Part shown: positions 15,559 to 24,243 of the stretch, one piece after another
How the letters are laid out: every line of letters starts with the position of its first letter
Numbering within the stretch: the first letter of the stretch is position 1
Assembly: GCF_012275515.1 (NCBI RefSeq)
Contig: NZ_JAAZQL010000002.1
Coordinates: forward strand, 62,001 to 126,000
Direction of reading: 5' to 3'
From: Novosphingobium sp. SG707
GTDB taxonomy: Bacteria > Pseudomonadota > Alphaproteobacteria > Sphingomonadales > Sphingomonadaceae
Length of the DNA stretch: 64,000 nucleotides
Notes under the pieces: model-generated
The model's database searches: none
Seen by the model: the letters and a program-made list of their open reading frames with translations, nothing else
Told to the model about the DNA's origin: nothing
Position numbers and translations under genes: made by a program

Positions 15559-17118
15559 TTACAGCGCTTTCCACCAGCCCGCATGGGTCTTTTCCAGCGC
15601 CAGCCCGTCGCGAGCCTGCTCGATGGCCTGTGAACGCTCGACGGCGGGCAGGGCCATGGCCTCGTCGAGCTGCGCTTGCAACGCCAGCGCCTCGCCGCGC
15701 GGCAGGTCGAGCAGGCGCGCGATGGCCATACCCGCCTGCATCGCGCTGGCCTGATCCTGTATCCGGCCCAGCGCACCCTGGACCTGTTCGAGCGCATCCT
15801 GATGCGCGCGGGCGGTCCGGCTCTTGTCGAGCGGCTGAAAGAAGCCTGCCGAATAGCGCAGCTTTTTCACATCCTTGCGCAGTTCATGCAGATCCCGGTC
15901 GCTCATCCCGGCCAGACGTTTGCGCATACCCCGGATCGCGCTTCGCTGGCGTTCTATCATCGCCGCGGCCAAGGGCTCGACCGCCGCCCCCGCCAGCGGC
16001 GAGGCCAGATATTCCCCATCCTCCAGCCAGAGCGCCAGTTGCAGCCAGAGCCGCTGAAACCGGGGCTGGCTCAGGCCCTCGCGCGCGCTTTGCGTTGCGG
16101 CGGCCTGCGCACGCAGCAGCGCTTCGGGCGGATGTTTGATGCTTTGGGCCAGCACATACAGATCGCGCGCCGGGGCCAGCAATGTCGCCGCGTCGCGCAA
16201 TTCCTGCCGCAAGGCGCGCGCCTGAGGATCGAGCGCCAGCAGGTCCCTGCCAAACAGCGAGACCGCCGCGCGCAGCCGCCGGATCGCTACCCGCAATTGA
16301 TGGACCGCCCCCGGATCTCCATGCGCGATCACCAGTCCCAGATTGCCCACCGCATGGGCCAACACATTCCACCCGATCGTCTGAAACGCGCGGGCCAGGC
16401 TCATGCCCCGCGTCAGGGCAACCGGCGCGGCGGACACGGCCTGTGGCATACGCCCTTTGGCCAGCGCCTGCGCGCGATGCGCCTTGGTGCGGATAGACCA
16501 GCCCAGATCCGGCCCCAGCGGCAATTCCAGCGCCAGTCGCAACAGATCCGCCAGTCGTCCTTCGCACAATTCCAGCTCGATCTCGGCAATCGGTTGGGCG
16601 GGGCGCTCGCCTGCGCGGATCTCGCCGGTGTCAAAGGCCACTTCGATCAGAGCCTTACCCCGGCGCAGCAGCCTTGTCTCGCGCTCCACCGCCAGTTCGG
16701 CATAGGGCAGCAGGCGCGCGCCGCGCCGCATCTGATCCAGCGCCAGGGCGGCCGGGGCCGGAAAGGCGGCCGGATCGGGGCCCTGCGCATCGGCGCGAAG
16801 GGGCTGGTTCCATTCGCTGCGCTGCATCTGGCTCTTGCGGCCCAGCGCGATCTTCAGCGTCTGTTCGCAACCCTTGGCCCGCCGCCTGACGCGCAGACTG
16901 GCCTTGCCCGCCGCCAGCGCGCCATCCAGCGTGTCGAAATAGGTCGTGCGCAGGCTCTCGCATTGGGGCTCGCCCTGCAAGGCGGGATGAAGGCGCAGGC
17001 TTTCCAGCATCGCCTTGCCTGCGGCCAGCTTGATTTCCACCTCCTCGGGCCCATGATCGGGCAAGGCATCGAGCGCGGGCTTTCGCAAGGTTGACTCAAC
17101 AGCGCCAATCTCGTTCAT
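15559..17118 (-). CDS. CYTH-CHAD domain protein (inorganic triphosphatase-like)
   Basis: This 519-residue cytoplasmic protein has an N-terminal CYTH domain, a triphosphate tunnel enzyme with the signature E26xE28xK30. Acidic and basic strands (RVRRRAKGCEQTLKIAL, ETRLLRRGKALIEVAFD) follow. The C-terminal CHAD domain has the conserved HQLRVAIRRLRA and LHELRKDVKKLRYS helices that bind polyphosphate. CYTH-CHAD fusions such as E. coli YgiF hydrolyse inorganic triphosphate. It lies near pit and the NUDIX-DUF47 gene, separated by the modE-like gene, all on the same strand, which suggests a phosphate or polyphosphate theme. Confidence 0.85.
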   Translation of the reverse strand: MNEIGAVESTLRKPALDALPDHGPEEVEIKLAAGKAMLESLRLHPALQGEPQCESLRTTYFDTLDGALAAGKASLRVRRRAKGCEQTLKIALGRKSQMQRSEWNQPLRADAQGPDPAAFPAPAALALDQMRRGARLLPYAELAVERETRLLRRGKALIEVAFDTGEIRAGERPAQPIAEIELELCEGRLADLLRLALELPLGPDLGWSIRTKAHRAQALAKGRMPQAVSAAPVALTRGMSLARAFQTIGWNVLAHAVGNLGLVIAHGDPGAVHQLRVAIRRLRAAVSLFGRDLLALDPQARALRQELRDAATLLAPARDLYVLAQSIKHPPEALLRAQAAATQSAREGLSQPRFQRLWLQLALWLEDGEYLASPLAGAAVEPLAAAMIERQRSAIRGMRKRLAGMSDRDLHELRKDVKKLRYSAGFFQPLDKSRTARAHQDALEQVQGALGRIQDQASAMQAGMAIARLLDLPRGEALALQAQLDEAMALPAVERSQAIEQARDGLALEKTHAGWWKAL

Positions 17119-17265
17119 GCGCGGCTTTCTTCGCTGGGCGGGACCATAAGGCAGTTTTTATAGCATCGCGCGCCCGCGCGATCCAGCCAGCCTTGTTGAC
17201 GAGGCGCATGACGTGCCATCATCTGTTATGCAATAGATTGAGCACAAGGCATAAAGGCGCATCCC

Positions 17266-18813
17266 ATGGCCATGGATCACAGCGAGCAGGACCAGAGCGC
17301 GACCATCGCCTTTCTCTCCGCCCCCGGTGTCGAGCGGATCGACACGCATGGAGCGATGATCTTTCTTGGCCCGGACACCGTTTACAAGCTGAAGCGGGCG
17401 GTCGATCTGGGCTATCTCGATTTCTCCACGCTGGCCCTGCGCGAGGCGGCGTGCCGGGCCGAACTGGCGCTCAACCGGCGCACGGCGCCTGATCTCTATT
17501 GCGGGCTGCGCGCGATCCGGCAGGGGGCGGACGGGGCGCCGGGCTGGGGGGATGAGGGCGAGGTGATCGACTGGGTGGTCGTCATGCGCCGCTTTCCCGC
17601 GCAGGATCTGTTGACGCAAGTGGCCGCGCGCGGGGCCTTGAGCCAGCCCATGCTCCATGCTTTGGCCGATGGCGTGGCCGATTTTCATGGCAAGGCGCAG
17701 GTCCTGTTCGATGCCGACGGCGCGGCGCGGATGCGCGAGGTGATTGTCGGCAACACCCGCTCCTTTGCCGCCATCGCGCCCGATCTGCTGCCCCCCGACA
17801 AGGTGGCCCATTTACAGGCGCAAAGTCTTGAGGCGCTGGCGCAGGTGGCTGATCTGCTTGATGCGCGGGCGCGGGAGGGCAAGGTGCGCCATGGTCATGG
17901 CGATCTGCATCTGGCCAATATCTGCCTGTGGCAGGGGCGGCCCGTGCCCTTCGACTGTCTCGAATTCAGCGCCGAACTGGCAACGACCGACCTGCTTTAC
18001 GATCTGGCCTTTCTGCTGATGGACCTGTGGCATAAGGGCTATGCGCAGGCGGCCAATCTTGTCGCCAATCGCTATGCCGACCGGATGGGCGAAGAGGATG
18101 GCTGGCCCGCGCTGCCGCTGTTCCTGTCGGTGCGGGCGGCGATCCGGGCGCATGTGGGGGCGGCCACGGCGGCGCGGCTGAGCGGGGCGGCGCGCGAGGA
18201 AAAGGCGGGCGAGGCGCTTGCCTATCTCGATGCGGCGCTTGAATTTCTGCGGCCCGGTGCTGCGGGGCTGATCGCGGTGGGCGGACTGTCGGGTACGGGC
18301 AAATCGACGCTGGCCGGGGCGCTGGCCTATCGCATCGGCGCGGCGCCGGGCGCGCGCTGGCTGCGCTCCGATGTGATCCGCAAGAGTTTGGCGGGTGTGG
18401 CTCCTGAGGATCGCCTGCCGGGCGAAACCTATACCAGAGAGGCCAGCGAGCAGGTCTATGCCGCGATGGTCGAGCGGGCCGGGGCGATGCTGGCGCGGGG
18501 ATGGCCGGTGGTGGCCGATGCGGTCTTTGCCGCGCCGGATGAGCGCGCCGCCATCGCGGACGCGGCCCATGCCGCCGATGCACCCTTTCTGGGCCTGTGG
18601 CTGACGGCTGATGGCGCGACGATGCAGCAGCGCGTTGCGGCGCGCCGGGGCGATGCCTCGGATGCCGATGCCGCCGTGGTCACGCGCCAGATGGCCTATG
18701 ATTGCGGCGATCTGTCGGACTGGTGCGTCCTTGCGGCGGATGGTTCGCGCGATGCGGTGGTCACAGCCGCGCTGAAGGCAGCACAGGGTCTGTTCATCTT
18801 GCAAAAGCCATAA
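17266..18813 (+). CDS. Phosphotransferase-like/P-loop kinase fusion protein
   Basis: This 515-residue protein has two domains. Residues 1 to about 320 form an aminoglycoside-phosphotransferase-like kinase fold with the catalytic loop H211GDLHLAN (D213) and a metal-binding FDCLEF shortly after. Residues 335-515 form a gluconate-kinase-like P-loop NTPase with Walker A GLSGTGKST at 340-348. This pairing is a widespread but poorly characterised family, often labelled bifunctional aminoglycoside phosphotransferase/ATP-binding protein; drug resistance is not implied. Two ATGs (17266 and 17272) are possible starts. It is divergent from the CYTH-CHAD gene. Confidence 0.8.
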   Translation: MAMDHSEQDQSATIAFLSAPGVERIDTHGAMIFLGPDTVYKLKRAVDLGYLDFSTLALREAACRAELALNRRTAPDLYCGLRAIRQGADGAPGWGDEGEVIDWVVVMRRFPAQDLLTQVAARGALSQPMLHALADGVADFHGKAQVLFDADGAARMREVIVGNTRSFAAIAPDLLPPDKVAHLQAQSLEALAQVADLLDARAREGKVRHGHGDLHLANICLWQGRPVPFDCLEFSAELATTDLLYDLAFLLMDLWHKGYAQAANLVANRYADRMGEEDGWPALPLFLSVRAAIRAHVGAATAARLSGAAREEKAGEALAYLDAALEFLRPGAAGLIAVGGLSGTGKSTLAGALAYRIGAAPGARWLRSDVIRKSLAGVAPEDRLPGETYTREASEQVYAAMVERAGAMLARGWPVVADAVFAAPDERAAIADAAHAADAPFLGLWLTADGATMQQRVAARRGDASDADAAVVTRQMAYDCGDLSDWCVLAADGSRDAVVTAALKAAQGLFILQKP

Positions 18814-18864
18814 GGCGCACCAGATCACATTGCGGCGCAGCTTGCGTCATATGGAGTGAGGAAG

Positions 18865-19713
18865 ATGAAGAAGTCTGCCCTGTGGCTTTTGGCCCCTGTG
18901 GCCCTGATGATGGTGTCGGCGCCGGTCATGGCCGCCGAACCCAGCGTGCGCGATGTCTATGCCACCGCCCGCGCGGGGCAGGTGGACAAGGCCGTGACCA
19001 TGATGGACGAGGTGCTCAAGGCTCATCCAAACAGCGCCAAGGCCCATTATGTTCAGGCCGAACTGCTGGCCAAGCAGGGCAAGACGGCGGATGCGCGGGC
19101 GCAACTGGCGCAGGCCGAGAAGCTGGCGCCGGGCCTGCCGGGCATCCAGCCGCAATCGGTGGCCGCGCTCAAGTCGCAGCTTAATGGCGGGTCGGTGGGA
19201 AACGGCGCGGTCACGCGCAGTGAGGCGCCACAGCCTGCGCAATCGCGCGGGATATCGTGGGTCGGCATTGTGCTGATCGGCGCGCTGGTATTTGGCGTGC
19301 TGGCTTTCTTTCGCCGCCGCAGCCGTCAGGCCGAGGTCTATAACGCGCCTTATGCTCCGCAGGGCGGTCCCGGTTACGGCGGGCAGGGCTATGGCAATCA
19401 GGGCTTTGGCGGCCCCGGCTATGGTGGTCCCGGCTATGGCGGCGGCTATCCCCAGCAGGGCGGCGGCATGGGTTCGTCGATCCTTGGCGGTCTGGCCACG
19501 GGCGCGGCGGCGGGCGCGGGTTTCGCCGCTGGTGAAAAGATCATCGACGGCATGTTCGGCGACCACAAGGATGAACAGCGCCGTCCGCTGCGCGAAGATA
19601 ATTCGGGCTGGGATTCAGGCAATTCCAATCAGGACATGGGCGGCAATGACTTTGGCATTTCCGACGACAGTTCCTGGGATTCCTCCGATGACGGCAATGG
19701 CGGGGACTGGTAA
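18865..19713 (+). CDS. Secreted/anchored Gly-rich protein with TPR-like N-terminal region
   Basis: This 282-residue protein has no assigned function. It has a signal peptide (LWLLAPVALMMVSAPVMA), then a TPR-like helical pair (ARAGQVDKAVTMMDEVLKA, AKAHYVQAELLAKQGKT). One transmembrane segment (WVGIVLIGALVFGVLAFF) is followed by Arg-rich residues. The C-terminal half is low complexity: Gly/Tyr/Pro repeats (GYGGQGYGNQGFGGPGYGG) and an acidic Ser/Asp tail ending in Trp. The ATG at 18865 was preferred over the GTG at 18856 because GTGAGG forms part of the ribosome site. It ends 12 bases from the convergent regulator gene. Confidence 0.7.
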   Translation: MKKSALWLLAPVALMMVSAPVMAAEPSVRDVYATARAGQVDKAVTMMDEVLKAHPNSAKAHYVQAELLAKQGKTADARAQLAQAEKLAPGLPGIQPQSVAALKSQLNGGSVGNGAVTRSEAPQPAQSRGISWVGIVLIGALVFGVLAFFRRRSRQAEVYNAPYAPQGGPGYGGQGYGNQGFGGPGYGGPGYGGGYPQQGGGMGSSILGGLATGAAAGAGFAAGEKIIDGMFGDHKDEQRRPLREDNSGWDSGNSNQDMGGNDFGISDDSSWDSSDDGNGGDW

Positions 19714-19725
19714 ACAGCCCCCGCG

Positions 19726-20763
19726 TCAGGCGCTGCGCTGGGCATCGTTCCAGCGTTCGCGCTTGCGATACAGCGTCGAGGGGCTGACCCCCAGAATGCG
19801 CGCGGCCCCCGGTAGGCTGCCATGCGCGGCCCGGATCGCCCCTTCGATCGCCAGCCTCTCGATCTGATCCAGTGTCAGCCCGGCCAGCGCCTTGAACAGC
19901 GCCTCGTGGCTGGCTTCGGTCGCGGCGGGCTGCTCGGCAGCGGTTTCCGCCGTTTGCGGGGTCTGACCCTGCGGAGCGGGCGGAATAGCGGGCAGCGCGC
20001 GCAGCGGCAGTTCCGGCCCGTCGAACAGCAGCACCGCGCGGCGGATCACGTTCTGCAATTCCTGAAGATTTCCCGGCCAGGAATAGGCCTCCAGCGCGGC
20101 CAGATGTTCCGGACCGAGCGGGTCGAATTTCTTGCCCTGTTCGCGGGCAAAGCGGCGCAGGAAACTTTGCGCCAGCGCCTCGATATCGCCGCCGCGTTCG
20201 CGCAACGGGGGCAGTTCGAGCGGCACCACCGCCAGACGGTAATAGAGGTCCTCGCGGAATTTGCCCGAGGCCAGCTCGGCCAGCATGGGTTGGCTGCTCG
20301 AACAGATCAGGCGAACATCGACCAGCGTGCGCCCGGCCATCCCGCTTTGCAAAAAGCGCAGCAGCCGGCCCTGCAGCGGCAGGGGCAGCACGCTGACCTC
20401 ATCCAGAAACAAGGTGCCGCGATCAGCGGCGCGCAGCGCGCAAGGCGGGCCGGACGGGGCGCTTTCGGAAGGGTCGCCAAAGATCCGCCGCTCGATCAGC
20501 TCGGGCGGCATCGCGTTGCAGGACACCGTGACAAAGGGCGCGGCCGAACGCGGCGATGCGCGGTGGATCGCTTCGGCACAGGCCTGTTTGCCGGTGCCGC
20601 TCTCGCCGGTGATGAAAATATTGGCCCGGCTCGCGGCCAGATATTTGATCTGCGAATAGACCTCACGCATGGCTGCGGAGCCCCCGATCAGACCATGCAG
20701 ACCAGAGGTGGCATAAGCATCGGAAGGGTTTGCGCCATGCGAGGGGGGTATCTCGACGCCCAT
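19726..20763 (-). CDS. AAA+ enhancer-binding-protein-like regulator lacking GAFTGA
   Basis: This 345-residue regulator has a central AAA+ domain of the sigma-54 activator family: Walker A GESGTGK at 53-59, Walker B GTLFLDE at 116-122, and REDLYYRLAVVPLELPPLRER. A Fis-type helix-turn-helix lies at the C-terminus (GSLPGAARILGVSPSTLYRKR). There is no receiver or other sensor domain. The GAFTGA loop that contacts sigma-54 is expected at about 97-105 but reads DPSESAPSGPP instead. It therefore probably does not remodel sigma-54 polymerase in the standard way and may act like TyrR-type or other sigma-70 regulators. The target is unknown. Confidence 0.85.
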   Translation of the reverse strand: MGVEIPPSHGANPSDAYATSGLHGLIGGSAAMREVYSQIKYLAASRANIFITGESGTGKQACAEAIHRASPRSAAPFVTVSCNAMPPELIERRIFGDPSESAPSGPPCALRAADRGTLFLDEVSVLPLPLQGRLLRFLQSGMAGRTLVDVRLICSSSQPMLAELASGKFREDLYYRLAVVPLELPPLRERGGDIEALAQSFLRRFAREQGKKFDPLGPEHLAALEAYSWPGNLQELQNVIRRAVLLFDGPELPLRALPAIPPAPQGQTPQTAETAAEQPAATEASHEALFKALAGLTLDQIERLAIEGAIRAAHGSLPGAARILGVSPSTLYRKRERWNDAQRSA

Positions 20764-21020
20764 GGGGTTGATCCTTGCGAGTATGACAGGCGCAAGATTT
20801 CCCTAACGCCTTACCTAGTAAGAACGCATAGTATCTGGAATATCCCTAAGAAATTCCAAAGCCCGTCATCAAATCAACATATTAAATGGAGCAAGGGTCA
20901 AAAGTCGGCCATCGGGCCGGCCCCGCGCCAGGGTGCGGGCCGCCCAAACACGGGCAAGGCAGCCTATCATGCCGCGTTGCCTGTGTTTTCTCGATTTTCC
21001 GGGTGTGTCCGGGTGGGCGC
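20764..21020. other. Intergenic region between rpoH and the AAA+ regulator
   Basis: About 257 bases contain no supported gene. The right part lies downstream of rpoH; the left part is the promoter region for the regulator gene read on the minus strand. It is more AT-rich near 20810-20890, as expected of a promoter. No clear binding site is assigned. Confidence 0.4.
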
Positions 21021-21041
21021 GGGGCGGCCTTTTGCCGCCCC
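21021..21041 (-). terminator. GC hairpin downstream of rpoH
   Basis: A perfect 8-base inverted repeat GGGGCGGC/GCCGCCCC with a 5-base loop lies 11 bases past the rpoH stop. It lacks a clear T-run on the minus strand, so its role in termination is tentative. Confidence 0.5.
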
Positions 21042-21051
21042 GAAGGGCGGA

Positions 21052-21966
21052 TCAGGCCGCCGCCACCAACATGCGTTCGCGCGCGATGCTCTGCATGGCT
21101 TTTTGCAGCTTTTCAAAGGCGCGCACCTCGATCTGGCGCACGCGTTCGCGACTGACATTATAGGTCTGGCTCAATTCTTCCAATGTCTTGGGATCATCGG
21201 TCAGACGCCGTTCGAACAGGATCGCCCGTTCGCGCTCATTCAGACTGTCCATCGCCTCGGCCAGCAGGGCGTGGCGCCACTGGGCCTCTTCGGCATTGGC
21301 GACGGTTTCATCCTGCAGCGGCCCCGAATCGGCCAGCATATCCTGCCACTGGCCTTCGCCTTCCTCGTTGAAGGAGACATTGAGCGAAGCATCGCCGCCC
21401 ATCATCATCCGGCGGTTCATGTTGACCACCTCGGCCTCGGACACGCCAAGGTCGGTGGCGATCTTCTTTACATCGTCGGGATGCAGGTCTGTGTCTTCAA
21501 AGGCGTCTATGTTCTTCTTCATCCGGCGAAGGTTGAAGAACAGCTTCTTTTGCGCCGCCGTCGTACCCATCTTGACCAACGACCAACTGCGCAGGATGAA
21601 TTCCTGCATGCTGGCCTTGATCCACCACATCGCATAGGTGGCCAGACGGAACCCACGGTCGGGCTCGAATTTCTTGACGCCCTGCATCAACCCGATGTTG
21701 CCTTCGGAAATCAGCTCGCTGATCGGCAGGCCATAGCCGCGATAGCCCATCGCGATCTTGGCCACGAGGCGCAGGTGGCTGGTAACCAGTTGGCGCGCGG
21801 CATCAGGGTCCTGATGTTCGGCATAGCGCTTGGCCAGCATATATTCCTGTTCCGCCGTCAGCACGGGAAACTTGCGGATTTGCGAAAGGTAGCGGTTCAG
21901 CCCGTCCTCGCCGGAGGCAAGCGCCGGGACGGCGGGCAGATTGCTGTCTTGGGTCATGGCAGTCAT
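21052..21966 (-). CDS. rpoH: RNA polymerase sigma factor RpoH (sigma-32)
   Basis: This 304-residue heat-shock sigma factor contains region 2 with the core-binding and -10 recognition stretch (LRLVAKIAMGYRGYGLP, ISEGNIGLMQGVKKFEP, FRLATYAMWWIKASMQEF). The RpoH box QKKLFFNLRRMKK follows, then region 4 with a helix-turn-helix (TLEELSQTYNVSRERVRQIE). Length and motifs are typical of alphaproteobacterial RpoH. Two starts are possible, MTAMTQDS or MTQDS three codons later. It lies 37 bases downstream of the rluD stop on the same strand, an arrangement common in this group. Confidence 0.95.
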   Translation of the reverse strand: MTAMTQDSNLPAVPALASGEDGLNRYLSQIRKFPVLTAEQEYMLAKRYAEHQDPDAARQLVTSHLRLVAKIAMGYRGYGLPISELISEGNIGLMQGVKKFEPDRGFRLATYAMWWIKASMQEFILRSWSLVKMGTTAAQKKLFFNLRRMKKNIDAFEDTDLHPDDVKKIATDLGVSEAEVVNMNRRMMMGGDASLNVSFNEEGEGQWQDMLADSGPLQDETVANAEEAQWRHALLAEAMDSLNERERAILFERRLTDDPKTLEELSQTYNVSRERVRQIEVRAFEKLQKAMQSIARERMLVAAA

Positions 21967-22003
21967 CGTCCTTCAACTTGTCAGCACGCGCATTGACGGA
22001 CCC

Positions 22004-23077
22004 TTAACAGGCATCCCTCGGCGGCGGCCACGGTGAGCCTTCCTTGCCGCCCGGCCCAATGGCACCGGATAGCAGGGAAGAGACCGGCTGGTCGGCATCA
22101 GAACCGCCCAACCGGTGTAAAAGTTCCCGCATGTCGGCGGGCAATCGGCTGGAAAAACGGATGGTTTCGCCAGTGACCGGGTGTAAAAAACCGAGAACCG
22201 CAGCATGCAACGCCTGACGCGCAAAGCCAAGCTCTGTCAGGATTGGTTTTTGCGATTTCTGTGATCGGGCGTAGACCGGATCGCCCAGAAGGGCATGGCC
22301 GATCGAGGCCATATGTACGCGGACCTGATGAGTGCGTCCGGTTTCGAGTCGGCATTCCACCAGCGCGGCACGATCGAGCGCTTCGAGCATGCGGAAATGG
22401 GTGATGGCATGTTTGCCGCGCCCTCCATCCTCCGGCATTCGCGCGCCTTCGGGTAAGAGCGCCATACGCTTGCGGTCGGTGGGATGGCGGGCGATGACCC
22501 CGCGCAGCGTGCCATGTGTGGGATGAGGAATGCCTTGGGTCAGCGCCAGATAGGCCCGTTCGATGGAATGGTCGGCAAATTGCCGGGCCAGCCCTTCATG
22601 CGCCACATCCGATTTGGCCACCACCAGCAGGCCCGATGTGTCCTTGTCGATGCGATGGACGATGCCGGGGCGGGCCACCCCGCCGATGCCTGACAATTGC
22701 CCCGCACAATGATGCAGCAGCGCATTGACCAGCGTGCCGTCGGGGTTGCCCGCCGCGGGATGGACGACCAGCCCGGCGGGCTTGTCCACCACGATCAGGT
22801 GTTCATCCTCATACACCACGTCGAGCGGAATATCCTGCGCCACCGCATCAAGCGGTGCGGCCTCGGGCAGAGTGATGATGAAATGCGCGCCCGGGGTCAC
22901 TTTCATCGAGGCCTGCGACACTTTGCGGCCATCCAGACTTACCCGGCCCTCGCCGATCAGCGCCTTGATTCGCTCACGCGAGAGGGCGGCCTCGGCCGGG
23001 CAACTTTCCGCCAGCGCGCGGTCCAGCCGACCGCCGCCTGAAATTGCCCCTTGTACGATGCTTTCCCCCATGCTCAT
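22004..23077 (-). CDS. rluD: RluD-type 23S rRNA pseudouridine synthase
   Basis: This is a 357-residue RluA-family synthase. An N-terminal S4 RNA-binding domain (LSRERIKALIGEGRVSLDGR) precedes the catalytic domain with H141RIDKDTSG, where D144 is the catalytic Asp. The downstream motif ETGRTHQVRVHMASIGHALLGD is also present. RluD modifies helix 69 of 23S rRNA; the exact target here is inferred from similarity to that subgroup. The start at MSMGES is favoured over the ATG six codons upstream because it leaves room for the divergent JAMM gene. An unusual Ser/Pro/Gly-rich C-terminal tail (GPGGKEGSPWPPPRDAC) extends past the catalytic fold. Confidence 0.88.
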   Translation of the reverse strand: MSMGESIVQGAISGGGRLDRALAESCPAEAALSRERIKALIGEGRVSLDGRKVSQASMKVTPGAHFIITLPEAAPLDAVAQDIPLDVVYEDEHLIVVDKPAGLVVHPAAGNPDGTLVNALLHHCAGQLSGIGGVARPGIVHRIDKDTSGLLVVAKSDVAHEGLARQFADHSIERAYLALTQGIPHPTHGTLRGVIARHPTDRKRMALLPEGARMPEDGGRGKHAITHFRMLEALDRAALVECRLETGRTHQVRVHMASIGHALLGDPVYARSQKSQKPILTELGFARQALHAAVLGFLHPVTGETIRFSSRLPADMRELLHRLGGSDADQPVSSLLSGAIGPGGKEGSPWPPPRDAC

Positions 23078-23093
23078 TCTTTCGCAAATGGGC

Positions 23094-23489
23094 ATGGAAA
23101 TTCACTTGGCAAGAGGAATAATCGCCGCGATCCGCGCAGAGGCGATGAACGCCCATCCGCATGAAGCCTGCGGATTGCTGCTGGGGCAGGGCGGCAAGGT
23201 GGCGCAAATCCGCCCCTGCGCCAATGTCGCGCCCGATCCGGCCCGTCATTTCGAGATCGATCCGGCCGCCTTGATCGCCGCTTTTCGGGCCGAACGGGCG
23301 GGGGGAGAGCAGGTGCTGGGTTATTACCATTCCCACCCCACCGGCGATGCCATGCCCAGCCGGACCGATGCCGCCATGGCCGCGCACGATGGCCGTATAT
23401 GGGCGATTTGCGGGGGTAAAACGGTCAGTTGGTGGCGCGATGGGGCCAATGGATTTGAAGTGCTTTTCACACGCGAAGTTGAGGGTTAA
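23094..23489 (+). CDS. M67 (JAMM/MPN+) family metallopeptidase
   Basis: This 131-residue zinc peptidase has a complete JAMM motif: E24 in HEACGLLLG, then H79SH81P and S89xxD92. Bacterial members cleave after ubiquitin-like or sulfur-carrier proteins such as ThiS/MoaD types, but no such partner gene is next to it. Four in-frame ATGs (23058, 23070, 23088, 23094) are possible starts. The last was chosen because it gives the usual family length and does not overlap the divergent rluD gene. It is followed 55 bases later by chpT. Confidence 0.82.
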   Translation: MEIHLARGIIAAIRAEAMNAHPHEACGLLLGQGGKVAQIRPCANVAPDPARHFEIDPAALIAAFRAERAGGEQVLGYYHSHPTGDAMPSRTDAAMAAHDGRIWAICGGKTVSWWRDGANGFEVLFTREVEG

Positions 23490-23544
23490 GGGATGGGTAA
23501 AGGTGCTGTGCGACAGTCATGCACCATCCGGGAAAACGTAGAAT

Positions 23545-24201
23545 ATGTCCGATACAATTGACCGTACCATTGCCCTCGATCTTGCCAGCCTGCTCTGTTC
23601 GCGCCTGTGTCATGATATGCTCAGCCCGGTGGGCGCGCTTTCGAACGGGCTGGAATTGCTGGCCGAGGAGAAAGATCCGGCGATGCGCGAGCGCTGTTTC
23701 GAGCTGCTCGAACAATCCGCGCGGGTCAGCGCCAACAAGCTGAAATTCTATCGTCTGGCCTTTGGCGCGGCGGGGGGCTTTGGCGATCTGATTCCCGTGG
23801 GCGAACCGCGCGCGCTGATCGAGGCTTTGCTGGCGGGCAAGGACCGGGTGGCGGTCAATTTCGCACTGGGCAACGATATGCTGCCCAAATCGGCGGTCAA
23901 GACGCTGCTCAACTTTGCCCTGATCGCGATCGACGCGCTGGTGCGCGGCGGCACGATCGACATTGCTGCGGAAATCCGCGATGGCGCGGCCGAAATCGTC
24001 GTGCGAGCCGCAGGGCCCCGCATCGCCTTTGATCCGACCATCGGTCTTGCGCTGGACGGCAATCTGGCGCCCGGCGATTTGTCCAGCAAGACCGCGCCCG
24101 CCGCCATGCTGCAGGTGATGGCTGCCGGGCTGGGCGGAAGCGTACAATATGCGCTGAGCGAGGAAGCCCTGGTGATGGGCGCAGTGATTCCCGCTCAATG
24201 A
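23545..24201 (+). CDS. chpT: Histidine phosphotransferase ChpT
   Basis: This 218-residue protein resembles a degenerate histidine kinase. A dimerisation helix carries the phospho-accepting H23 (LCSRLCHDMLSPVGALSNGLELL, key part HDMLSP). A C-terminal Bergerat-like domain (NFALIAIDALVRGG, MLQVMAAGLGGSVQY) lacks a functional ATP site. In alphaproteobacteria ChpT relays phosphate from CckA to CtrA and CpdR and so controls the cell cycle. Length and motifs match sphingomonad ChpT. It precedes the murein amidase gene by 42 bases on the same strand. Confidence 0.88.
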   Translation: MSDTIDRTIALDLASLLCSRLCHDMLSPVGALSNGLELLAEEKDPAMRERCFELLEQSARVSANKLKFYRLAFGAAGGFGDLIPVGEPRALIEALLAGKDRVAVNFALGNDMLPKSAVKTLLNFALIAIDALVRGGTIDIAAEIRDGAAEIVVRAAGPRIAFDPTIGLALDGNLAPGDLSSKTAPAAMLQVMAAGLGGSVQYALSEEALVMGAVIPAQ

Positions 24202-24243
24202 TGGTGGAGGCCTGATGGCCATGGGTGAGGGGAGAGAGCGGGC

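Noticed and set aside
15676..17094. 472-codon frame on plus opposite the CYTH-CHAD gene
   Set aside because: Gln/Arg/His-rich shadow without a start signal; the minus strand carries the CYTH and CHAD motifs.
17266..18813. Antibiotic resistance (aminoglycoside phosphotransferase)
   Set aside because: The fold resembles that family, but the fused P-loop kinase domain marks a general, uncharacterised family; resistance is not supported.
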